Shown here: piece by piece, positions 33,334-44,740 of the stretch
Layout of the letters: each line of letters opens with the position of its first letter
How positions within the stretch are numbered: position 1 is the first letter of the stretch
DNA from: Viola odorata
Taxonomy: Eukaryota > Streptophyta > Magnoliopsida > Malpighiales > Violaceae
Reading direction: 5' to 3'
Length of the DNA stretch: 64,000 bases
Assembly (NCBI GenBank): GCA_963691705.1
Contig: OY829544.1
Location: 5,215,501 to 5,279,500 of the forward strand
The notes under the pieces: model-generated
What the model was told of the DNA's origin: nothing
Seen by the model: only the letters and a program-made list of their open reading frames with translations
The model's database searches: none
Program-made: the position numbers and the translations under genes

Positions 33334-36300
33334 TCAAGCTGCAACTTCTTGCTCTTTGGTAGCAAGCTGGTTTTGAATGTGTTGAGGCACCACATCAAAC
33401 TTGGCTAATTGCATTACATATGATGCTCGGCCTTTTGTCATGCCCCGCAGTGTACTCACATACTGGAACATCTCTGCCAATGGAACGAGCGCATCAACCA
33501 CCTGGATTAACAACAACCAAACTGTAAAAAGGGAGATTACAAGGACAATGAGGAAAGATGAAGCACAAATGTTTGATTTAGCATATCATGCTCTGCTAAT
33601 CCATCATATCATTGCTCAGGATATATGAACGACAGATTGATCAATCACTTAACATAGAGTTTGGCAAGGAAAAGACCGTGTCATTAGGCTACGCCGTACC
33701 TTCAAACCACCAGGCTTGTCGCCAAAACTGTTGATCTGACCTCTCCTTGAGTTGAGATCACCAATTACATCTCCCAAGTGTTCTTCAGGGGTCACAACTT
33801 CAACTTTCATTATAGGTTCAAGCATCTTCGGGCCTGCTCTCTTGATTCCCTCCCGAAAAGCACCTCTGGCTGCCAATTGGAATGCCAGGACACTTGAATC
33901 AACATCGTGGTACGACCCGTCAACCAAAACTGCGCGTACATCGACAACAGGAAAGCCTGCCAGCACTCCATTACTCATGCACTCTTCCAATCCTTTCATC
34001 ACCCCAGGAATATATTCTTTGGGCACAGCACCTCCTTTGATTTCACTCTTGAACTCGTATCCACTCCCTGACTCCATGGGTTCAAACCGTATCGTTACAT
34101 CAGCAAACTGTCCTTGTCCACCGGACTGTTTCTTGTGCACATACTTCGTTTCATAGACTTTAGAAATGCTTTCACGGTAGTTTACTTGAGGTGCACCAAC
34201 ATTAGCTTCCACCTGTTTGGGTGAAATAGCCCATGTTATTACAATACAAATCAATAACTTGTGATCTACACATAAATTCGAATAAACAAGTATTGAACTC
34301 TTTAGGTGAAGCTCAGTAAAGAAGAACAAAAGGGTGATACAGTTAGTTGATCTGAACTCCAAGAATGGTTAAGTAAATAAATAAAAAAGGCAAAACATAT
34401 GTAGTTCAATGTAAGAAAGTACTAAATTATTTCAGTAGAAAAAAGAAAGTGATCTACCAGTTATCATGCAAGAAAAATGTGAAAGGCGCATGAGCATACC
34501 ACCCACACCCACACCAGTGCATAGAAGTTGAAAGAAAATGATAAAATGCAAGTAAGTTGGTTAATAAATTAGAATTTTCCCAACAGGAAAGCATATTTCT
34601 GAAAATTGTAAACAAAAAAGAGCATTTCAAAATAAGGCTGAAATGCTTAAATTCATAAAAAATTAGACACGAGTGGGCATATACGGACCTTAAATTCTCT
34701 CTTGAGGCGGTCTACAATAATCTCAAGATGCAACTCCCCCATTCCTTCAATTACAGTCTGGTTTATTTCTTCGTCTCGCGAGAAGTGGAAGGAAGGATCC
34801 TCCTGAGCAAGCTTGATTAAACCATTTGCCATTTTATCAATATCAGCTTTTGTTTTGGGTTCAATTGCAACCTTGATAACAGGATCAGGGAACTCCATCC
34901 GTTCCAGCACAACAGGGTTATCAGCATCACAAAGTGTTTCACCAGTTATGGTATCTTTTAGCCCCGCAAGAGCGACAATATCACCAGTTAAAGCTACTTT
35001 AACGTCCTCCCTACTGTTGGCATGCATTTCTAGGAGTCTTCCAATTCTTTCTTTCTTCCCCTTGTTTGAATTAATTACATATGATCCTGCACTAAGCTTT
35101 CCAGAATACACTCTCACAAATGTAAGGGTTCCAACAAACGGGTCAGTCATGATCTTGAATGCTAGCCCGGCAAATGGCTCATCATCACTTGGAGCCCTTT
35201 CAATTGTAAGTTCCTCATTATCAGGGTGAGTCCCCTTCATTGGTGGCACGTCAAGAGGTGAAGGCAAATAATCAACCACAGCATCAAGCAATGGCTGAAC
35301 ACCCTTATTCTTAAAAGCAGAGCCACACAAGATGGGCACAAATTCGGCTGCAATGGTTCCTTTTCTAATTAATTTCTTAATAGTTTCCTCATCCAGCTCA
35401 ACTCCTTCTAGATATTGTTCCATAGCTACATCATCCAGTTCAATGATGGTCTCTACCATCATTGTCCTGTATTCTTGAGCCAATTCTTCTAGGTCAGCTG
35501 GAATTTTTTCATATACAAACTTTGCACCCAGTTCTTCTCCTGACCAAAGTATGGCTTCCATCCTAACAAGATCAATAACTCCTTTAAAATTATCTTCAGC
35601 ACCAACTGGAATCTGAAGAACAAGTGGTTTTGCACCCAAGTTTGTTACTATCATGTCTCGAGTTCGAAAGAAATTTGCCCCAAGCCGATCCATCTTATTA
35701 ACAAAGCAAATTCTGGGTACTCCATATTTATCAGCCTGCCTCCACACCGTTTCAGACTGTGGCTCCACACCAGCAACACTGTCAAACAAGCATATTGCGC
35801 CATCCAGAACCCTGAGAGCCCGTTCCACTTCAAGTGTGAAGTCGACGTGGCCAGGAGTATCAATAATGTTTATCCGGTGATTGTTCCAAAATGTGGTGGT
35901 TGCAGCAGAAGTAATGGTGATCCCTCTCTCTTGCTCTTGTTCCATCCAGTCCATTGTAGCTGTTCCTTCATGTACCTCTCCTATTTTGTAGTTTCTTCCA
36001 GTATAATACAAAACCCTTTCAGTCGTGGTTGTCTTTCCTGCATCAATGTGAGCCATTATTCCAATGTTTCGATAATCTTTCAATGGCACCGCACGCTTTG
36101 CTTCTGGAAAAAGAGATGAAAGATATAAGTATGTTAGCTGAAATATTCAAATGGGGACAAGCATCAATAGCTAAGGGTTGGCATTCAAGGTCTATAACCA
36201 ATCAAATGTTGCAAATTTCCCCATTTAAGGAATTTTGATCATTCTCCACATCTCCGCGAGAAGCAAGCTGCGTTATTTCGGACATCCACACTGACATGAA

Positions 36301-37046
36301 TAACTTGAATTATCAAACTAAGCAGCCTTGTTGTTAAGAACACACTCATAAACAGACACCTTGGCGCAAATAAATCAGGCCCCTCAATATTCCAAGTAAA
36401 TAGGCCCATCATCTTGTTAATTAAACGCAAATTTCACCACAAAGAACCTAACTATCGACTAAAAGAAAAATATCCCTTCACATCAGTTTCATTACCTCGT
36501 TCAAACTTTAACATTCTTGCATGTGTTAAGTGAGCTTCAATATGAAAAAACAATAAAGGCTACTAACCCAGAAAACCAGACCAAAGTAAACAACCAACTA
36601 CCATTCTGAAAATCCAATTTCAAAACACATGGGCAAAACTGAAGAACAATCACAAATTCTATCAGAGACAGGACACAAACAAGTTATTCACAGAAGGTTA
36701 CACACCAAAATCAACCAAAAATAAAGAAATTCAATAAGCAAATAGCAAAACAAGCTAAAATACCATCAGCAGCCATTGCAAAGACAGAAAGGTTTCTCCT
36801 CCCCTGCTGTTGCTTTTGGCGTGAAATGACAATTCCAGCAGACAGCGACCCAATACGGAGACTTCCCAAGAAATGAGAGTGAAGAGAAGCGATAGAGGAA
36901 GCACGAGGAGAAGAAGAGGAAGAGGAAGGAGGAAGACCCAGAAACCGAATTGGCGTGGAAAGAGCTTGAGGATTACTTTGAGAGCCATTGAAGTAAGAAA
37001 GAGATGAAGAAGCTGAAGCTGTTAATCTCAGCGTCTCTGACCCCAT
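33334..37046 (-). CDS. cpEF-G: Chloroplast elongation factor G
   Basis: Four exons: 36764-37046, 34689-36103, 33700-34212 and 33334-33501, giving 792 aa. Exon 1 encodes a serine-rich transit peptide of about 90 residues. The GTPase domain follows with AHIDAGKTT (P loop), [14 protein letters not shown] (switch I), DTPGHVDF and [10 protein letters not shown]. Domain II has [13 protein letters not shown], domain [22 protein letters not shown], domain [11 protein letters not shown]...[13 protein letters not shown], and domain V ends in [13 protein letters not shown]...[16 protein letters not shown] catalyses ribosome translocation in plastids; Arabidopsis SCO1 mutants have white cotyledons (family knowledge). 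The gene is intact, single-copy here and convergent with HOP. Confidence 0.96.
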
Positions 37047-38330
37047 TTTTTCTTAATGTTGCTGTGTGGGTTAACAGTATTAAGTTAACTCTGCACACAG
37101 GCTCTGCTCTGTTTTTATGGTTTTGGGGATAACGAACGAGACTCTTCCTTCGCCTCAGGTTTTTGTTTTCTTCTTTTGTTTATTTTTTTAAATTTCTTTT
37201 ATTTGAAAAACTAAATTATTTTTTAAATAGTTTGGAGAAAATTTGCTGCCTCTATAATTTCTAATGTCTCCCATATTGCTGACCTGGAATAACTGTTATT
37301 ACCTAATCAAATACCCTAAAAAGACAATTCCCTTAATAATCCGTATTTTATGGAATATTATTTTTGTTAAATCTATTTTTTACATTAAATAATTATTTAA
37401 CCTTTTTGTATTAAATAAATTAAGTTGATTATATTACAAATATTAAAAAATATTTTATTAGAAGAATGACACAATGTACATTCTTGTGTCATTGCTTAAA
37501 CAAGGTATTAATTTGTGTGAACTTTGAATTTATTAACAAGTGTTTTGTTCGTATTTATTAGCGAATTTTTTCTATAAACTCAGTAATTTTATAATGAAAT
37601 CGTGTGTTTAAATGTAAAAAAGAAAATTAATTACGTCACAAAAGTCACCACATTTAAGACTCAACAATTTATAAACCAGAATAATCTTTAGAATAAACAA
37701 CATTCATAAAAACGCTAGAACGATGACATATTTAAATATCCTATCCAAGTTTGAAAAAAAATTCCAAAAAATGTGAAAGAAAAAATAAACAAAAACAAAA
37801 GAATGTCACAAAAGTCACCACGTCGATCAAAAAATTGTATCCGCAAGTACAACAGAAGAAGTGGGTCTCAGGAAAATTTGTTATCCAGAACTTGAAGCCC
37901 ATACGGCCCCAATGTGTGCATGAAATACACACACGAATTTCATTCGTCTTTCTTGAATTATTTTCCCTTTTTGGAAGAAAGAAAGAAAAAAAGCAATTAA
38001 ATTTTGCTAAAAAATCCAAAAATATTTAATTTCTCTCTTCTAAATTATTTCCATAATTTTTTAAGCGACCTTAGTTTTGTCCATGAAATTATTTTCATTT
38101 CGTCAGGTTTTTTTTAATCCATGGAGGAATCAAAATTAGATTATTACCAAATGAACTTGCAGCTTAGTGATACATTCTACAAAGTAAGAGAGTAAAGTTT
38201 TCGGTTCACATCATTGGAATTTTATTTTGTGATTTAAAATTAAAACATTAAGTACTTTATTATTTAGCAAAGACATAGTCAAGCCAAGTGGTTTGATATG
38301 GTTGCTCGCATGAGATTGTATGATATTGTT
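37047..38330. other. Intergenic, no gene seen
   Basis: The EF-G promoter side is followed by AT-rich sequence. GTCACAAAAGTCACCAC occurs twice (about 37636 and 37804) as a short direct repeat. No coding content is evident. Confidence 0.55.
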
Positions 38331-39823
38331 GTTGCTATTTATGTGTTAAGATATTATATTAATTCCCCACACTTGAACTATATTTGCTCCCAAGCATACT
38401 GACTCAAGGCACAATAAAACAAAACAAAACACACAGAAAATACAAAATCAGAAAATACTTGCTAGGAAATCAGTTATCTCATCACACAGAATACTTCCAA
38501 CGCTTCATCTTATAACTCTAAAACCATACTATTAAGGCCTAACCAACACCCCAAATCATCCAATCTCACATAAACAAAAAATTAAGATGCTCCATGACAG
38601 AATCTTGCAAACTAAAACAGAACAACAACTATCTCCTTTTCATTCCTATTGATTTACTGACTGTTTTTTTCTTATTTCTGCCCATTTATTATACCAACAT
38701 TTTTAACATATAGTTTCCTGAATATTTTCACTTAGTGAGGCAAAAATATCAAGACATATTTTGTCAATTCAGCTTGGCTGGTTTTATTTAGAAACAGTTC
38801 TCTGGATATTTTCACTTGATGAGGTAAAAATACCAGAGCATTGCAAGCATAAATTTTTCAGGGCTCATAATTTTTTTCCCCTTTTTTTAGCAGTTCTCAT
38901 GTATCAAAGAGTTTTTCAAGAAAACAAAGGTGGATGCTCCAATTGCAGCTTCTAGTGTTAAGCACCAGGATCTTAGGTTTATGCAAAAATTGGGATGTTT
39001 AAATAGTACCAGGATCGTACTCTTGCGAGTATCGGTTATGTTAACCCAATTAATTGCCCTAATAGTATGATATGGAGTCAAAAATTGAAGCATTTTTACA
39101 TCTTATGTGAGTGAGATGAATGGTTTCAAGCAGAGGGCATTTTGATTTTGAACATAACACACAATCTATCTAAAATCACACAAAAAGTTAGAACAGAAAG
39201 TCTTGGCCAGGACAAACTGGAAAAAAAAAATCATGCATAATTTAGTGTAAAAAGAAGAAGACTAAAACAGAAGGACACATATATACACAAAAAACTCTCC
39301 CCCACACTTAGAAGACACATTGTCCTCAATGTGTGTTGGAGTTTGAAACGAAGAAAAAGTAGAGAATAAAGAAAAGAAAAGAAAAAGAAAGAAACGACCT
39401 GGGGGCAATCAACTGGGAGGTGGAGGTCATGGAGGTCTTGGAGGGCGCTGATATCTCATTGCTGGTCAAGGAGGGCAGTGGTCCAAGCTGGAGCAGAGGT
39501 AGTTGCTGAAGGAGCTGTTTAGTCTGGTTCTGAAAAAATGTCTTGGCTAAAACACTAGCCAAGATAACTGCTGAAGCTGAATTTTTCCTCTGATTTGAAT
39601 GTACTCCTCTCGCTGCAGCAACCCTGGAAACAAGTGTAAAGAATGTTATATGTGGATCAACAAAATACCTCTGAACTTATTCACGAAAAATCAAAAGAAA
39701 AATGAAAATAAATGAAATAAAAACATGGGTTGCCTCTCATGCAGCGCCATTAGTTGTTATCCTAGGCTTGACACATCGGTCCTTATTCTACAAAGGAAAA
39801 CACAAACTAAAACACCATTAGAG

Positions 39824-39841
39824 TCCCCGGCAACGGCGCCA
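39824..39841 (-). other. Retrotransposon primer-binding site (tRNA-Asp)
   Basis: On the minus strand the site reads TGGCGCCGTTGCCGGGGA, complementary to the 3' end of plant tRNA-Asp(GTC) including CCA. This primer is used by Athila-type Ty3/gypsy elements. The adjacent LTR should end just above, near 39847 on the plus strand (TGATTG). Confidence 0.85.
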
Positions 39842-39846
39842 AAATT

Positions 39847-40245
39847 TGATTGTTTATCGGGAGCATAAAAAATAGTTATAAATTATAACTTAAAACCATC
39901 CACAAGGGACTTGCAGATAGTGGTAAGAGAATCGTCCGTAGAGACTCTATTGGTGAGATGTGGATTCCTTTTATGACCGATTGGGTTGACATCCTCATCA
40001 CTGAATTTGGTGGTTGTTGGAAGTGAAGCTGCAAAAAGAAAATAAAACTGAAAAATATGTCTTGGCCGGAGGCTTGGTCAAGACAGGTACCTCGATCACT
40101 GATTCAAGGATTTTTACTCTCTTCATTCATTGTCTTGGCCTACTGTCTTGGCCGAGACTCCTAAGAATAAAAAATTCATGCATCAAATATAAACACACAG
40201 AAACAGAAACATATATTTACCAAAACAAACAAACAATTAACAATT
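39847..40245 (-). repeat. Probable LTR
   Basis: It lies between the tRNA-Asp primer site (below) and a purine tract GTGGGGAGGG on the minus strand (about 40247-40256, above). It could therefore serve as 3' LTR of the ORF1-bearing copy and 5' LTR of a shorter copy below it. It shares the CCACAAG...GTGGTAAGAG block with the solo LTR at 41065-42558. The exact upper edge is not determined. Confidence 0.4.
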
Positions 40246-40379
40246 AATCCCTCCCCACACTTAGAAGACACAATGTCCTCATTGTGTGAAAGGGTCACAA
40301 GACTAAAAATATAAAATAAAAATATAAAAATAATAAGAAAAATAAGAAAAAGAAAAAACACGACATGGGGGTTTAATTT

Positions 40380-43300
40380 GTTGGAGGAGTTGGTTTGGGA
40401 GCTTCATCCTCGGAACCTGAGGTGAGATAAGCGTCCAGTTTCTTGTGAAGCCTGGCGTGGGCATGTGTCAGGATTCGGAGGTCCTTGAGGCAATTCGCTA
40501 GGCCTGTTTCAATCTGTTTGAACTAGGCTTGGTGCGCTTCAAGGGATTTCTGGAGCTGGGCACTTGCAGCCTCTTGGAACTCCATGAAGGTGTTTTGGCT
40601 GGCAACAAAGTGCTAGAGTAGGGATGTCTGCTGGTCCAGGAGGAATGAGGCCCATTGTGGTAACTCAGGCTCATGCTCTTGCTGGGGTTTGGAAGAATCA
40701 TCTTGGCCACTAGCTTTACTAATATTTGCTTCAGAATCTGCTTCTACATTCTACTGTGGAGGGGCTTCTTCATCCTCGAATCTGATTGGCTTCAGGTTGA
40801 AATTCCCCTGGTACTTTTTGCCAAATATATGCTCCTCCACAGGTGTGTATCCTACATTGAAATGCACAAAGCCTTGTTCCATATGGAAATGACCCATTTG
40901 GTCAAATGCTTTTAAATCCATAAGTCGCACACCACAAAATTCATGCAGATTTACAGATTTAATTTCCAGACCCCTAGAAGACACAACTAGACTCGTGATC
41001 AAGGTCCCCATAATCATTTTCGATGTAGCTTCACAAGCCTAAATTTTCTTAACTAACCAGTAGCTGACCGCGCGTCAAACGCGTCAAATATAAGAGTGAA
41101 ATAGGTATGGAAAAGGGGGTAGAAATACAACTTATCACTGTCCACAAGAGTTTGTAGATTGTGGTAAGAGGGTCGATCCACAGAGACCTCTAGGAAATGT
41201 AGTTCTTGGTTGACTTCCTCGTCACTGAATTTGGTTGGTTGAATCTGAAAATAAAGACAAAAACAGAAAGAAATAAAATAGCACAAAACAGTATTGGCCA
41301 AGGGCTTGGCCTAGACAGGGGTCAAGATTGAAATAAATCAAGTAAAAGGGAATTCCAGGTAAGGGTGATATGAGAGCTTCTGTTCTTATACTTCGATCAT
41401 AGACTCAAGGGTATTCATCTCTTCATTCATAGTACTGCTATAGAGTGGAGGTACTCCTGTTCACTCCTGTCTTCCCTCATCTTCAAATTACCTGGCGGGT
41501 GCTCCCTTTCCTGATAATCCTAGCCAAGGGACACCTTGCTGGTTAAAGGGTTTATCCGTTTGACTGCTGTCTTGAATGGTTGTTCGCTTCCTCAATGGTA
41601 TAGGGGAGGACAGTACCTAGGCCAAGGTGTCTCCCTGTGGAAACCCTAGGTTGTCAATCTGGTCTTGACCTAGATCACTTATTTCTTCTAGTCTGGCGCG
41701 AGACTAGTCACCTACTTCGCCTAGCCGACGGGTGCTCCCTTTCCTTCTAGGCTGGTTGCAACTCTTCTCTACTAGGGTGCAAGAATGGCCAACTCTTGTC
41801 TCTAGTGAGTAAGCGATAAATTAAGTTCAAGAAATAAATAAATACGAGAGAAGAGATTATTAAGTACGGTTTGATCTCACGAATGCATAAGAACTTCAGC
41901 CCATCAACCCTTACCAAGAACAAGTGTTTAGCTACTCATACTCATAGATAGAAAAATAAAATACTTGATTGCATAAATAAATTAAATCCGAGATTCAAAG
42001 AATTGAATCCGGAGCAAAATTGTATCAAAGAAAAGAGTGGAGATTCGAAGAGAGGAGAAGAAGAGAGTCGTGAGAGGAGAACGAGTTCAGCTATAAGTAA
42101 GCTAAAACTCCTCTGTCCTTCTCCAACTTAATCTCCTAAATAATCTCCTAAAAAGTCTCCTAATTAATCTCCTAAATAAATTATCCTGATTTGTTTTGAA
42201 TAAAAATAGGAATTTAAAATATACAAAAGATGGAAGGAGATCCTTAATAGGATTCTTAAATAAATATCTTCTTGATCCTTCTCTTTCTTGCTGGACTGTT
42301 GTGATTTGCCAGCTCGCAAGGCCCAATGTCGCTGCTCATGATTCCTCTTTCGCGGATGAGTCTTGGCCGAAGTCTTAGCCAAGCGTTGGGCCAAGACTCG
42401 GGAAAACAGCTTCAGCGCTCCTCAGATCAGATTCTTCTATAAATTGTCTCCAGACCAGAACTGCTAAGATATGGAAAATACAAGGATAAATCAGTAGGTT
42501 TACTGTCCAAATAACAAGTAAATGGATAGTAAAAACATGATGAAATGCAATGCAATCAGTAGCTTAGGTTGACCTTTTTCTCATGTTTCATGCACCATAA
42601 CAAAAACACTTCAAGTTTTGACATGTTTCCAGAAACATTAGTTTTCCCACTAAGATTAATGGACAGAGTCCTATGGAGAATCCTCAGAGTAGGATCTCTA
42701 ATCGCGTGGACCTTAGCATTTTTGTCAAAATTGATTTTGTCATCTGCAGTCAACTCCCTATAAGCTGCTGTCTTATCCCAGTCAGAGGGATATTCAGTCA
42801 AGGCATTTAAATATTCATCAGACTTAATGTTATCAGGACTTATGAAGCCTATCATAAAATTGAATTCATCTATCGACATGTGAGACCAAACATTACAAAG
42901 TCTAAAATTAATCACATCAGCAGCAGACAAATTGGGATATTCCCTACCATCAACATATAACACATCTTGATCAAGACAAAAAGAGGAATGGAATTCTAAG
43001 CACAATTCTGTATATGCAGGCAAATTAAGCAGCAAGAATGGTTCCCACCCAATGTTAAGTATATATTTCTCAGTCTTGTTCCCCGCACCCATAGCATCCA
43101 AAAATGAAAAATTAAGTAAAGCATGGGGAACAATTTCAGAAGTAAACTTTTTTGTAAGCTTGATCTTGAGGTCTGGTGTGTCAAACCTCAGTCAGCCTTT
43201 CAGTGTGTGAAGTGGTGGTACCTTGGTAGTCTTGGCCGTAGATTTGGCCAAGAATGGAGTTGCCTCTACTGCTGCTTCATCTGAATCCTCTTGCTGGTCG

Positions 43301-43690
43301 GTCTCCATGTGTTTTTTGCCCTTGGATTTTACTACCGTGGCTCGTCTTCTTAGGTGGGGCTGATTGATCCATTGTGATGTCTGCTTTTATCTTCAAAGGG
43401 ACAACGGTTTTCTTCTCCAAAGCTTCCTTCTTATTTTCCTCTGTCTCCACCTCTGTCTTCTCCACTTCTTTCATCTCCACATCTTCCTTGGCAGAATCTT
43501 CCCCTGTTTTAGGTTGGGGGCTGATTCATACCTAGGGCTCTTCCTAACCACTTTTTTGTGAGCTACTTGCTTCACAATGTAGCCTCGTTTGGGGGCTGGA
43601 GTGGTTTGTTTCGCTTCTAGCTTTCTTTCTGGTTCTTTCTCAGCTGGCTTGACCTTCAAATGGGTTAAGGTTGGTTTCTAAGGTTTCATC
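40380..43690 (-). pseudogene. Athila-type ORF1 protein, interrupted by a solo LTR
   Basis: Minus-strand frames give a K/E-rich N-terminal region (43277-43659), then an Athila ORF1-like region (42556-43101) with NIGWEPFLLLNLPAYTELC, the WSHMSIDEFNFMIGFISPD motif and LRILHRTLSINL. Next come a block at 40751-41017 with SVNLHEFCGVRLMDLKAFDQ and a coiled-coil end to about 40400. The frame stops at 42558 exactly where the solo LTR is inserted. It resumes in the same phase past 41060, with one further TAG at 41039-41041. The protein has no known enzymatic motif; it is assigned to PF03078-like retroelement proteins by pattern only. Confidence 0.65.
41065..42558. mobile_element. Solo LTR, 1,494 bp, with 5-bp target duplication
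   Basis: The segment begins TGACCGCGCG and ends TGCAATCA (TG...CA) and is flanked by GTAGC on both sides (41060-41064 and 42559-42563). Removing it and one duplication copy restores the phase of the ORF1 frame. No PBS, purine tract or internal protein region is evident inside. It shares sequence blocks with the 39847-40245 LTR and with 43800-44000 (TTTGATCTCACGA...GTTTAGCTACT), so it comes from a related family. Confidence 0.82.
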
Positions 43691-44740
43691 GCTGCTTCCC
43701 AGAAAGCCCGGTCATCGGTCGAGGCAACTCCTTTCCTCCCTATCGTCCACCTGACCAATTTGGTTCCAACTCGTCTCCTCCTTGGCTGACTGCAAATCTC
43801 TCACTAAAGCCTAAGGGTGATCAAACCTTGGTTTTAATGGAGACCGGTTTGTTAAAACGGAGTTTCAGAAGATTACAAATGAGAAGGTTATGAAGTTCGT
43901 ATTTGATCTCACGAGGCAAAGAATAGCTCAATAGCCCTCACCAGAAATGGGGGTTTAGCTACTGCACATCATAATGAAAAATACAATGAATATTGGAAAA
44001 TGAAAGATGGAATTAAATCTGTATTTTCCTTAATGAAAATTACAGAGCGAAATTTTTTGCAATCCAGAAACAGGAGATGGAAGATGTCCGTGATCGGCAG
44101 CCTTTCCTAGCTTTTAAACAAAACTAAGATCCCCACCTTTCACGGCTTCTTTCCAAATCCAAATTTCAAAACTAAGAAATATTACAAACTAATTATTCAA
44201 ATCCAAAACTAAGATAAAGATAATAAAAAGATTGTTTGTTCATAAACAGGATCGGATCAGGATCCACAAGTCCTCTCGCCAACCGACTCTGTCTTCCAGC
44301 TCGCATCCAACTGTTGCTCCAATCCGCACGCGCTCCGTGACTCCTCAATCAGCATGCCTCTAACTAATCAATCTTGGCCAAGCCTGCGACCAAGATTGAT
44401 TATTTGTCTGGTACAAGCTCCTAGCTGATTATTCTCCATCCTCGCTGCCTCTGCGAATATCTGCACAAATAAGGAGATTCTAGGTAGTTTTGCCATCCAA
44501 TTTGCCAGAATTAAATGACAAAAATATATGAATTAAATCATCAATTAGTGAGTCCATGTCTAAATCTAGGATATCGTCATGGTCTCCGGCCTCTGGATTT
44601 TGCTGCTCCATGAACTTAGCCTCTACTTCCTCTTCTTCATTTGGGATATTGTGTGGTTGGCTAACAACTTCAAGATATTGGGGTATTGAAGGGTTGTGAT
44701 TGAGATTAGAGAAAGGATCAAAATCCTCATGATCCATTCA

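Larger units (their letters stand above)
38330..44740 (-). mobile_element. Athila-like Ty3/gypsy retrotransposon cluster (fragmented, nested)
   Basis: Minus-strand retroelement remains. Evidence: a primer-binding site complementary to tRNA-Asp (39824-39841), an ORF1-type protein typical of Athila-related elements, AAGTGTGGGGA-type purine tracts (rc at about 38367, 39300 and 40250), and LTR-like blocks sharing CCACAAG...GTGGTAAGAG (at about 39917 and 41140). No reverse transcriptase or integrase frame is present, so these are non-autonomous or deleted copies. Repeated pieces (for example CACACTTAGAAGACACA at about 39305 and 40257) suggest at least two copies sharing an LTR. The outer boundaries are not resolved. 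Confidence 0.6.

Noticed and set aside
33752..34156. Plus-strand open frame of 134 codons
   Set aside because: It is the antisense of chloroplast EF-G domain IV coding sequence.
39824..39841. Possible tRNA-Asp gene
   Set aside because: Only the last 18 bases of tRNA-Asp are present. There is no acceptor partner, D or anticodon arm, and the context is that of a retrotransposon primer-binding site.
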